The translations under genes were made by a program, and so were the position numbers. From Mycobacterium sp. 050128 (GTDB lineage: Bacteria; Actinomycetota; Actinomycetes; Mycobacteriales; Mycobacteriaceae), in the NCBI RefSeq assembly GCF_036409155.1, contig NZ_JAZGLW010000002.1:62001-126000 (forward strand): a DNA stretch of 64,000 bases, in the 5' to 3' direction. Below the pieces are notes generated by a model that saw nothing but the letters and a program-made list of their open reading frames with translations, made no database searches and was not told the origin of the DNA. This document shows, piece after piece, positions 26,746 through 33,732 of this stretch (the stretch's first letter is position 1; each line of letters begins with the position of its first letter).

Positions 26746-27645
26746 TCACGACACCATGAACGGCATACCGACGGCGGTGACGATGATGTTGATGACGAAC
26801 AAGACGATGAAGGCAAACACCACGGTCTCGTTCACCGCCCGGCCGACGCCCGCCGGGCCCCCACCGACCGACATGCCCTTGTAACAGGCGATCAGCCCCG
26901 CCATCAGCCCGAACAAAGTCGCCTTGATCATCGAGATGATCACGTCGATCGTGTGGGTAAGGGTGGTCAGACCCGCCACCCACGCACCCGCCGAGACGTG
27001 CATCAGGAATACCGAACAGAAGAACGCGCCGATCAGGCCAGTCGCGGTCACCACCGAACTCAGGGCCAGGGAGACGGTGGTGGCTGCCAACACCCGCGGA
27101 ACCGCCAGCGCTTGAATCGGGTTGATGCCCATCACACGCAGCGCGTCGAGTTCCTCGCGGATGGTGCGGGCGCCCAGGTCGGCACACATGGCGGTGGCCC
27201 CCGCGCCGGCTACGACCAATACCGTGACTATCGGGGCACTTTGGTCCACGGTGAAGATCGCGCAGCCGGTGCCGGAAAAATCTGCCGCGCCGATATCGGT
27301 CAGCAGGACATTGAAGAGAAAGCCCGAAATCACCGCCCACGGGATCGTCATCAACACCCCCGGCAGTGTCGACACCCGCGCCACAAACCAGCACTGATGG
27401 AGGTATTCACGCCACGCGAACGGTGGCCTGAAGATGGACACGAACGTCTCCACAGACATCACGAAGAAGTCGCCCATCGCGCGGACCGGCTTTGCTGCCT
27501 GACCCACCACCATCACCATCGCGGCGTACACCGCCTGGATTCGACGCCGTTTCGTCGGGTGGAGTTGCTCACGTGGCCCCCCGGACAGGTCGAAGTGGAC
27601 GAGTGACATCCGCGAGGGTACGCGGAGGCGAGCCATCATGTCCAT
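26746..27645 (-). CDS. yrbE3A: YrbE3A, MlaE-type ABC permease subunit
   Basis: About 299 residues; the start is uncertain among ATGs at 27645, 27639, 27636 and an internal one at 27609, none with a strong ribosome site. Longer N-terminus than YrbE3B. The coupling-helix motif appears as ARTIREELDALRVMGINPIQ, and the C-terminal GGGPAGVGRAVNETV closely matches the equivalent stretch of YrbE3B. First gene of the mce3 operon; a 17-bp motif shared with the mel2/echA13 promoter lies about 68 bp upstream. Confidence 0.85.
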   Translation of the reverse strand: MDMMARLRVPSRMSLVHFDLSGGPREQLHPTKRRRIQAVYAAMVMVVGQAAKPVRAMGDFFVMSVETFVSIFRPPFAWREYLHQCWFVARVSTLPGVLMTIPWAVISGFLFNVLLTDIGAADFSGTGCAIFTVDQSAPIVTVLVVAGAGATAMCADLGARTIREELDALRVMGINPIQALAVPRVLAATTVSLALSSVVTATGLIGAFFCSVFLMHVSAGAWVAGLTTLTHTIDVIISMIKATLFGLMAGLIACYKGMSVGGGPAGVGRAVNETVVFAFIVLFVINIIVTAVGMPFMVS

Positions 27646-27712
27646 AGCCAATACGCATGGTTAGCGCTGAAATATCCGTATATAGCGAAGCAAGAGACCA
27701 TTTATGCGTGAT

Positions 27713-27729
27713 GATGTATTTTGTTAGTA
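27713..27729 (-). promoter_or_regulatory. Candidate Mce3R operator upstream of yrbE3A
   Basis: TACTAACAAAATACATC on the minus strand. It matches the copy in the melF/echA13 promoter (37464-37480) at 14 of 17 positions and the copy at 29099-29115 at 12 of 17; the core CAARATACWT is common to all three. Assignment to Mce3R is inferred from the known regulon, not from a published site. Confidence 0.6.
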
Positions 27730-27822
27730 CCGCTGCAACGCCGGACGGGCGGCCGGGTGCCCGGCTGTCTAGGGCCCAGTTTCGAGACCCGCCTCCGGGC
27801 CGTGTCACGTTGGTCGAACGGG

Positions 27823-28020
27823 TCACTCCGGAACCAACTGCAGCGCACCCGACGGGCACAGGTTCACCGCGTTCCGCACCCGGCGCGCCAGGTCGGTGTC
27901 CGCAACCTCGTCGGAGACGAGCAGCACCACGCCGTCGTCGTCCTGATCGAAGAACTCCTCGGCGGTCATCACGCACATTCCGGCGGACATGCAGATCTCG
28001 CGGTCCGCAGCGACTTTCAT
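27823..28020 (-). CDS. [3Fe-4S] ferredoxin, P450-partner type
   Basis: 65-residue ferredoxin. Cluster ligands Cys10, Cys16 and Cys55-Pro give the CxxAxxC...CP pattern of mycobacterial single-cluster ferredoxins, where the fourth ligand position is replaced (Ala13 here), predicting a 3Fe-4S cluster. These proteins usually deliver electrons to a neighbouring cytochrome P450. The ATG overlaps the SnoaL-protein stop (ATGA); the longer open frame to 28197 is antisense to that gene. The only P450 sequence nearby is the tail in the gene at 28418, so its partner is missing or elsewhere. Confidence 0.9.
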   Translation of the reverse strand: MKVAADREICMSAGMCVMTAEEFFDQDDDGVVLLVSDEVADTDLARRVRNAVNLCPSGALQLVPE

Positions 28021-28421
28021 GAGAAGGCCTGCAGGGTGAGCGCCGAGTTCATGAAATCCCGGAAGTGCAACCAACGGCCGTCGCGCAGCGTAATGATATG
28101 CGCGAACTCGGATTCCCATTCGTGCCCGGTGGCGAGCCGCCGGAAGCGTTGCCGGCCCCAGGTGGCGAGTTCGTCGCCTTGGGCGATGAACTTCCACTCC
28201 TCCATCTCGACGATCTCGATGTTCTCCCCGACTTTGGTGAAGAACATCGTCGCTTCATCGATGCCGTGGTAATCGCCTGCGTAAGGGATCGTCTCGGTGC
28301 CATAGTAGGTAATCCGCACCTCGGGATCGAGATACCTCAGCGCGATTGGCAGATCGCCGGCGGGGACCGCGGCGTAAATGGCCCTGGTGGCCGCGATATT
28401 GCGGGACTCGTTGGTGGTCAT
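28017..28421 (-). CDS. SnoaL-like / NTF2-fold protein
   Basis: 134-residue protein of the SnoaL/NTF2-like fold: N-terminal helix (NIAATRAIYAAVPAGDLPIALRYLDPEVRITYYG), the AGDYHGIDEATMFF motif, then beta strands AHIITLRDGRWLHFRDFMNS. Members include isomerases, cyclases, dehydratases and non-catalytic binding proteins, so the reaction is not predictable. It is coupled on both sides by ATGA overlaps, to the SCP2-P450 gene upstream and the ferredoxin downstream. Confidence 0.85.
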   Translation of the reverse strand: MTTNESRNIAATRAIYAAVPAGDLPIALRYLDPEVRITYYGTETIPYAGDYHGIDEATMFFTKVGENIEIVEMEEWKFIAQGDELATWGRQRFRRLATGHEWESEFAHIITLRDGRWLHFRDFMNSALTLQAFS

Positions 28422-28891
28422 GAAAGGTGAAGGGGCAGACGGACATAGGCGTGGGTCAGCAGGCTGGCGGTCTGCTTGGTGCCGGGGTCGTCGGTAAGAC
28501 CGATCGACTGGTAACGATCGAGCACGGCATTGAGCACCGCCATAACCTCCAGGCGGGCCAGCGAAGCGCCGAGGCAGAAGTGCCGCCCGTGAGCCTTGAT
28601 CTGGCCCGTGGCGAGGCCGACGGTGAGGTTGTAGTCCCCGCGCCAGAACCGGTCTGCCACATCGGCGGGCATCGTCATCGTGATATCGGGTTTCAGATCG
28701 CTTGGGCCGCAGATGACTTGGAAGTCCTCGCGCAGCGCGACGGTCAGTTCGTAGGCGGGATCGGTATAGAAGACCCGCAGCACGATGTTGGCGGCGCGGA
28801 ACTTGGGCCCGGACTGCGGGTGATCGCCCGCGTCGCGAAAGACGCCCCCGATGTATTTGTCGATCTCACTGCAATCGGTGAAGAAACTCAT
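28418..28891 (-). CDS. Chimeric protein: SCP2 sterol-binding domain fused to cytochrome P450 tail
   Basis: 157 residues. Residues 1 to about 103 read as an SCP2 (sterol carrier) domain: VFRDAGDHPQSGPKFRAANI, LRVFYTDPAYELTVAL, then DITMTMPADVADRFWRG and VGLATGQIKAHG. Residues about 104-157 are the extreme C-terminus of a P450: RHFCLGASLARLE with heme-ligand Cys106, then LTHAYVRLPLHLS. The Phe-Gly-x-Gly that should precede the His is replaced by the end of the SCP2 domain, and all earlier P450 helices (I-helix AGxET, ExxR) are absent. It cannot be a working P450. A deletion between an SCP2 gene and a P450 gene is the simplest origin. The start at 28891 lacks a good ribosome site; upstream residues show no domain. 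Confidence 0.75.
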   Translation of the reverse strand: MSFFTDCSEIDKYIGGVFRDAGDHPQSGPKFRAANIVLRVFYTDPAYELTVALREDFQVICGPSDLKPDITMTMPADVADRFWRGDYNLTVGLATGQIKAHGRHFCLGASLARLEVMAVLNAVLDRYQSIGLTDDPGTKQTASLLTHAYVRLPLHLS

Positions 28892-29030
28892 GATTGGCAA
28901 TGCAATCACCGCGGCGATGCCAGGGTCAGACCCCAAAGGAGAAGTCTTGGTGCCCCGAACGGGGGAAGTGCCGTCGTGCAGCGGTCGGCCCCGACGCTCG
29001 GCCATTCCCGCCACACTTGGCATATGTCCA

Positions 29031-29067
29031 TCACCGATATCGGATCTACTAGTGCGATATCGGGTGA
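29031..29067. promoter_or_regulatory. Inverted repeat in the cassette's divergent promoter
   Basis: Arms TCACCGATATCG (29031-29042) and CGATATCGGGTGA (29055-29067) are reverse complements except for one extra C; each contains the palindrome GATATC, and a 12-bp centre separates them. It lies between the divergent genes at 28891 (minus) and 29140 (plus), 30 bp from the candidate Mce3R motif. It may be an operator or, in a transcript, a stem-loop. Confidence 0.5.
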
Positions 29068-29098
29068 ATGACACTGCTATCGCTTATATATTCCAAAT

Positions 29099-29115
29099 AA
29101 TGTATCTTGGCGGTA
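29099..29115 (-). promoter_or_regulatory. Candidate Mce3R operator upstream of the epoxide hydrolase-mce3R unit
   Basis: TACCGCCAAGATACATT on the minus strand, 24 bp before the ATG of the limonene-epoxide-hydrolase-like gene, which precedes mce3R. It shares CAARATACWT with the sites before yrbE3A and in the melF/echA13 promoter. If real, it would make mce3R autoregulated. Confidence 0.5.
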
Positions 29116-29139
29116 ATGCGCTGAGGAGGATCCGTTCGC

Positions 29140-29532
29140 ATGACCGATACCAAGGAAGCCAGCGAGAAGCTCGTCCGAGACTTTCTCGGGTCCTGGCAGG
29201 GGCGCAGCTTGGACAGCATCTGCGCCGGTTTTGCCGACGACGCGGTCTACCACAATGTGCCTGTCGATCCGATCGAGGGCATCGACGGTGTCCGCGCGGT
29301 TTTCCAGGCGTTTCTGGACGCGTTCTCCGATGCCAAGCTGGACATCCTCAGCCTGGCCGCCGAGCCGGGTCTGGTGCTCGCCGAACGCATCGACTACTTC
29401 ACGATGAACGACGGCCGCAAAGTCATACTCCCGGTGACCGGCGTGTTCGAGGTCAAGAACGGCAAGATCGCCCGCTTCAGCGACTACTTTGATCTCGCGG
29501 ACTTCGAGCGGCAGAGCGGAATGAAGCTGTAG
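29140..29532 (+). CDS. Limonene-1,2-epoxide hydrolase family protein (EphG-like)
   Basis: 130-residue NTF2-fold epoxide hydrolase. The family's Asp-Arg-Asp centre is intact: Arg83 and Asp85 in ERID, and Asp115 in RFSDYFD; the water-positioning Tyr37 and Asn39 (YHN) are also kept. M. tuberculosis EphG (Rv2740) is of this type and acts on bulky lipophilic, including cholesterol-derived, epoxides. A GAGGAGG site precedes the ATG. It lies 55 bp upstream of mce3R on the same strand and probably shares its transcript. Divergent from the SCP2-P450 operon. Confidence 0.85.
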   Translation: MTDTKEASEKLVRDFLGSWQGRSLDSICAGFADDAVYHNVPVDPIEGIDGVRAVFQAFLDAFSDAKLDILSLAAEPGLVLAERIDYFTMNDGRKVILPVTGVFEVKNGKIARFSDYFDLADFERQSGMKL

Positions 29533-29587
29533 CCGATGCATCTGGCAGGATTGATAATTCGAACGCGCACGAAGGGGGTCGGAGTCG

Positions 29588-30781
29588 ATGGAGACCGTCT
29601 CCCAGCCCGTTAGGCGCCGCCCGAAAGACCGAAAGCAGCAGATTCTGGACCAGGCCGTCGGGCTGTTCATCGAACGCGGCTTCCATTCGGTCAAGTTGGA
29701 GGACATCGCCGAGGCGGCGGGAGTCACCGCGCGCGCGTTGTATCGCCACTACGACAGCAAGCAGGCGTTGCTCGCCGAGGCGATCCGGACCGGTCAGGAT
29801 CAGTATCAAATCGCGCGTCGCCTGACCGCCGGTGAGGCCGAGCCGTCACCCCGGCCGCTCAGCGCCGATCTGCCCGACCACATCGCCGCGGCCGTGGCAT
29901 CGCGGTCCCTGACCGTGTTGTGGCAGCGCGAGGCCCGTTACCTCAACGAGGCCGACCGGGCACAGGTGCGTCGCCGGATCAACACGATCGTTGCCGGAAT
30001 GCGCGACAACGTGGTCTTGGAGGTGCCCGGCCTGAGCCCGCTGCACGCGGAGCTGCGCGCGTGGGCGGTCGCGAGCACGCTGACCGGCCTAGGCAGGCAC
30101 AACCTCACGCTTCCGGCCGATCAACTCAAAGAGCGCCTGTACCAAGCATGTATGGCTGCGGCCAAGACGCCTCCCGTCGCGGAGTTGACACCGCTAGAGG
30201 CCGCGCGGGACGAGGACGGGGTGCTGTTCTCGCGCTACGAGACCTTGCTCGCCGCCGGTGCGCGACTGTTCCGCGCGCAGGGATATCCGGCCGTCAGCAC
30301 CAGTGAAATCGGCAAGGGCGCCGGGATCGCCGGTCCTGGCCTGTATCGGTCCTTCTCATCGAAACAGGCCATCTTGGATGCGCTCATCCGCCGCCTCGAC
30401 GAGTGGCGGAGCCTCGAGTGTATCCGTGCTATCCACGCGAATTCTGAAGCAGCGCAACGTCTTCATAGTCTGGTGCAGGGGCACGTTCGGATCAGCCTGG
30501 ATGCTCCCGACCTTGTTGCCGTTTCGATCACCGAAATCTCGTACGCCTCTGGCGAGGTGCGCGACGGATATCTGAGAAATCAGGCCGACCGCGAAACCGT
30601 CTGGATCGAGCTGATCGCCGAGCTGGTCCCCGAGACCACCCTCGTCGAGGGGCGGCTGCTGGTGGCGGCGGCGATCAGCTTTATCGAAGACGTCGCTCGC
30701 ACATGGCATCTCACGCGATACGTCGGAGTCGCGGACGAACTCACCGCGATTGCCTTATCCATCCTGACCAGCCGGTCCTGA
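29588..30781 (+). CDS. mce3R: Mce3R, tandem-TetR transcriptional repressor
   Basis: 397-residue protein with two complete TetR DNA-binding domains: the first about 16-66 ([21 protein letters not shown]), the second about 217-268 ([21 protein letters not shown]), each followed by a helical ligand-type domain. This double layout and length are those of M. tuberculosis Mce3R (Rv1963c), which represses mce3, Rv1933c-1935c and Rv1936-1941; all of those sets are in this window. Because one chain carries both halves, it can bind non-palindromic sites, consistent with the non-palindromic shared motif. It converges on melK with an 11-bp gap. Confidence 0.9.
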   Translation: METVSQPVRRRPKDRKQQILDQAVGLFIERGFHSVKLEDIAEAAGVTARALYRHYDSKQALLAEAIRTGQDQYQIARRLTAGEAEPSPRPLSADLPDHIAAAVASRSLTVLWQREARYLNEADRAQVRRRINTIVAGMRDNVVLEVPGLSPLHAELRAWAVASTLTGLGRHNLTLPADQLKERLYQACMAAAKTPPVAELTPLEAARDEDGVLFSRYETLLAAGARLFRAQGYPAVSTSEIGKGAGIAGPGLYRSFSSKQAILDALIRRLDEWRSLECIRAIHANSEAAQRLHSLVQGHVRISLDAPDLVAVSITEISYASGEVRDGYLRNQADRETVWIELIAELVPETTLVEGRLLVAAAISFIEDVARTWHLTRYVGVADELTAIALSILTSRS

Positions 30782-30792
30782 ATCGCGACGGT

Positions 30793-31563
30793 TCACCACA
30801 GCGCGGCGATGGTTCCGCCGTCGGCGATCTGCGTGGTTCCGGTGATCATCGATGCATCATCGGACAACAGGAACGCCACGATGCTGGCCATCTCCTCGGG
30901 TGCGGCCATCCGCCCCTGCAAGCGGGAAATCAGCTCGCGCGCGCCGCCGTCTCCGAGTGTCTCGTCGAACATCGTCATCGCGATCTGCTGCATCGGGGTA
31001 TCAACGAATGCCGGCAACAGCGCGTTGGCGCGGATATTGGACGCACGGAGTTCCGCGGCGGTGACGCGGCTGAGGTGGCTGATGCCGGCCTTGGACACAC
31101 CGTACGCCGCGCTGCCGCCCACGCCGATGTGGCCGGCAAGCGAGGACATGTTGACGATGGCTCCCCCGCCCCGCTGGACCATTCGCGGCGCCGCATGTTT
31201 GGTGCACAGCCAGGCGCCGCGCAGGTTGATCGCGATGACACGATCGAAATCTTCGACCCGCGTCTCGATCAGGGGGGCGAAATGAACGACACCGGCATTG
31301 GCGACTAGCTTGTCCACGCCGCCGAACGATTCGACGCAGGCGTCGACCATGCCGCTGACCTGTTGCTCGTCGCTGACATCGACCTGATAACCGATTGCGC
31401 CAGAACCGATCTTGGTCGCGGCGGTATCGGCGGCGCCGCCATCGATGTCCGCGCACAGCACGCCACACCCCTCGGCGACGAGTCGCTGCGCCACCGCGAG
31501 TCCGATGCCGGCTCCCGCGCCGGTGACGATCGCGGCCTTACCGGCCAGGTCTGAATGGCTCAA
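30793..31563 (-). CDS. melK: MelK, short-chain dehydrogenase/reductase (Rv1941-like)
   Basis: 256-residue classical SDR, the same length as I recall for Rv1941. Cofactor turn TGAGAGIG, NAGV strand, catalytic Ser in NMSSLAG and Tyr-x3-Lys in YGVSK; the C-terminal DGGTIAALW closes the fold. Acidic Asp after strand 2 (CADIDG) favours NAD(H). Last gene of the mel2 operon; its ATG overlaps the melJ stop (ATGA). It would oxidise or reduce an alcohol/ketone in the lipid pathway; substrate unknown. Confidence 0.85.
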   Translation of the reverse strand: MSHSDLAGKAAIVTGAGAGIGLAVAQRLVAEGCGVLCADIDGGAADTAATKIGSGAIGYQVDVSDEQQVSGMVDACVESFGGVDKLVANAGVVHFAPLIETRVEDFDRVIAINLRGAWLCTKHAAPRMVQRGGGAIVNMSSLAGHIGVGGSAAYGVSKAGISHLSRVTAAELRASNIRANALLPAFVDTPMQQIAMTMFDETLGDGGARELISRLQGRMAAPEEMASIVAFLLSDDASMITGTTQIADGGTIAALW

Positions 31564-32636
31564 CCCGCCGCCGCCAACGTATGAGTTCCGATGCCGTCCT
31601 CACGAATCGCCCCGAACATCACAAGGCCAAATCCTGGCATGTCGTCGGAGAGTTTTAGGGCGTACAACCCGAGATCGCGCAAGATCCACGCGACGGTCTC
31701 TGGCATCGGGTCACCATGGGCGGCGTCGTGCCGGGCGAACAGGCCACAGGCCCCCGGCCGTCCGGATGGACGCAGGTACACAACCACACCGCTCCCCTGG
31801 GCGGACATCCGCGCCAGCGCGCCATTGAGTTCCTGGCCGCATCCGCACACCTTCGAGCCGAACACATCTCCGGTCAGGCACTCGACGTGAACATGAAGCG
31901 GCACAGGCACTCCGGGGCCGGCCGAGCCGATGATCATCGCCAGATGCTCGCCACTGTCGTGTGCGTCGCGGAAGCCGATAACCCGCGAATCGCCCGCCCA
32001 GGTGGGCAGGATGGTTTGCGTCAGCCGAATCACCTGAGGTTCGGTCCGGCGCCGGTACGCCACCAGCTCACCGATCGAGACGATCGGCAGCCCATGTTCG
32101 ACGGCAAATTCGGTCAGCTCGACGCCGGACGCCATCAGCGCGGGATGGCGCCGCGAGACGATTTCACACAGCGCGGCAGCGCGCCGCCGGCCCGCCAAGC
32201 TCGCGAGGTCGACGGCTGCCTCGGCGGGCCGGGGCCGGACGAGAACCCCGTCCGTGCCGGCTTCCAGGGGGACCACGTGTCCCGGACGTAGGAAATCCGA
32301 AGCCTCGGATACACCGGATGCCAGCGCGGCGATGGTGCGCGCACGATCGCTTGCCGAGATTCCCGTGCCCGTCCCGCGAACGTCCACTGACACGCAGAGC
32401 GCTGTGCTCCGGTGGCACATCGGCGGGAGGTTCAGCCGCTCGCATTCGGAACCCGGCAGTGCGACGCGCACATACCCGGAGGTATGGCGAATCATGAAGG
32501 CCAGCAGCGCAGGGGTTGCGGCGTCGGCGGCGAAGACAAGGTAGCCGTCGCCGCCCGAATCATCGTTGACGACAACGGGTTGGCCGGTCGCCATCGCGGT
32601 GATCGCGCGTAGCACCCGCACATCGGTGGTTTTCAT
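31560..32636 (-). CDS. ribA1: MelJ / RibA1, divergent RibBA-type GTP cyclohydrolase II homologue
   Basis: 358 residues with the layout of RibBA: an N-terminal DHBP-synthase-like domain (about 1-195) and a C-terminal GTP-cyclohydrolase-II-like domain (about 200-358). The zinc ligands of the latter are kept (Cys253, Cys264, Cys266 in ECLTGDVFGSKVCGC). Other catalytic motifs are eroded: the acidic DDxxRENEGD box reads NDDSGGDG, GHTEA reads RPAEA, YLRQEGRGIGL reads YLRPSGRPGACGL, and the LLTNNP nucleotide loop is replaced. It corresponds to Rv1940 in the mel2 locus. Riboflavin synthesis activity is doubtful; flavin-related or new chemistry is possible. Confidence 0.8.
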   Translation of the reverse strand: MKTTDVRVLRAITAMATGQPVVVNDDSGGDGYLVFAADAATPALLAFMIRHTSGYVRVALPGSECERLNLPPMCHRSTALCVSVDVRGTGTGISASDRARTIAALASGVSEASDFLRPGHVVPLEAGTDGVLVRPRPAEAAVDLASLAGRRRAAALCEIVSRRHPALMASGVELTEFAVEHGLPIVSIGELVAYRRRTEPQVIRLTQTILPTWAGDSRVIGFRDAHDSGEHLAMIIGSAGPGVPVPLHVHVECLTGDVFGSKVCGCGQELNGALARMSAQGSGVVVYLRPSGRPGACGLFARHDAAHGDPMPETVAWILRDLGLYALKLSDDMPGFGLVMFGAIREDGIGTHTLAAAG

Positions 32637-32651
32637 CGAGAATCCACCTAC

Positions 32652-33710
32652 CTACTTACTCAGCCCGCCAAGGAAATCGAGCAGCAACCGGTTGGTCTCC
32701 TCCGGCGCCTCCTGCTGAATCCAGTGCCCGACATCGGCAATCATGTGGGTCCCACGATAATTCGGCATCACTTCGGGTGCGCGGTCGACGGCCTCGGCGC
32801 CCCAGGTGGTGCCGACGTCGTACTGGCCACCGACGAACAACGCGGGCGGCGTCAGCGGCTCACCTTCCTGATCGGCCAGGTCGTGCCAGTCGTTGTCGAT
32901 GTTGTGATAGAAGCTCAGCGGGCCACCGAAGCCCGAACGCTCGAACTCGCCCGCGTAGAAGTCGACATCGGCGTCGGTGAGCCAATCCGGCATCGATTCC
33001 GGGTAGATGAAGGCGTCCTTGAGCCGTGCGCCTTCGGCCATGCAGAGCGGGCCGGCGCGGATCACGTCGATGGGATCCATCGATGCCAGGTCGACGCCCG
33101 CGTCGACCGCTGCTTTGGTGGCCGCGATCATCCCTTCGCCGGAGACCGTATAGGTCAGCCCGATCAGCCAGCCTCGCACATCCTCTTCGATCTCGGCGAT
33201 GATCCCGTCCTGCGCGGAGAAGTAGTCCTGGTACCAAACCCGGCCTTCGCCCGCGAGCTCCACGTGATAGTCATTGGGACGGTGCTCACCGAAGGGGCTG
33301 CCCGGCAAGCCAATCACGCCGCGACCCGCGAACGGAACGCTGATCCCGACCACGCCGGCGCACCTGTCCGGATGCAACCAGGCGAACGTCCACGCGACGG
33401 GCGCACCCCAGTCATGACCTATCACGATGGCTTTGTCGGCACCGTAAGCGTCGACGACGCCGAGCACGTCGCCGACCAATTCCTTGATGCGGTAGGCCGA
33501 TTGCACGCGGTACTTCGACGAACGTCCGTAGCCGCGCTGATCGATTGCCACCACCCGGTACCCCGCGGCGGCCAGTGCGGGAATCTGATGACGCCACGAG
33601 TACCAGGACTCCGGAAAACCGTGCAGCAACAGCACCAGCGGACCCTGGCCGTCTTCGACAGCATGAATCCGGGTGCCTCGGCAGTCCAAGAAACGGTGAA
33701 CCTGCGACAT
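32652..33710 (-). CDS. ephB: MelH / EphB, alpha/beta-fold epoxide hydrolase
   Basis: 352-residue epoxide hydrolase. Oxyanion HGFPESW at 30-36, nucleophile Asp100 in GHDWGAPVAW, catalytic His329 in DVGHWIQQEAPEE, and a lid with Tyr residues of the epoxide-activating type. M. tuberculosis EphB (Rv1938) has 356 residues with the same arrangement and opens epoxides to diols. Third gene of mel2, 22 bp after melG. The next gene is melJ, 15 bp on, so the small flavin reductase gene melI (Rv1939) is absent. Confidence 0.9.
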   Translation of the reverse strand: MSQVHRFLDCRGTRIHAVEDGQGPLVLLLHGFPESWYSWRHQIPALAAAGYRVVAIDQRGYGRSSKYRVQSAYRIKELVGDVLGVVDAYGADKAIVIGHDWGAPVAWTFAWLHPDRCAGVVGISVPFAGRGVIGLPGSPFGEHRPNDYHVELAGEGRVWYQDYFSAQDGIIAEIEEDVRGWLIGLTYTVSGEGMIAATKAAVDAGVDLASMDPIDVIRAGPLCMAEGARLKDAFIYPESMPDWLTDADVDFYAGEFERSGFGGPLSFYHNIDNDWHDLADQEGEPLTPPALFVGGQYDVGTTWGAEAVDRAPEVMPNYRGTHMIADVGHWIQQEAPEETNRLLLDFLGGLSK

Positions 33711-33732
33711 CTTCGCCTTTCTTGTCGAGGAT

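Noticed and set aside
25774..27606. 610-codon plus-strand frame opposite yrbE3A/yrbE3B
   Set aside because: Composition (His, Asp, Arg, Gly) is typical of an antisense frame; both permease genes have intact membrane helices and conserved loops.
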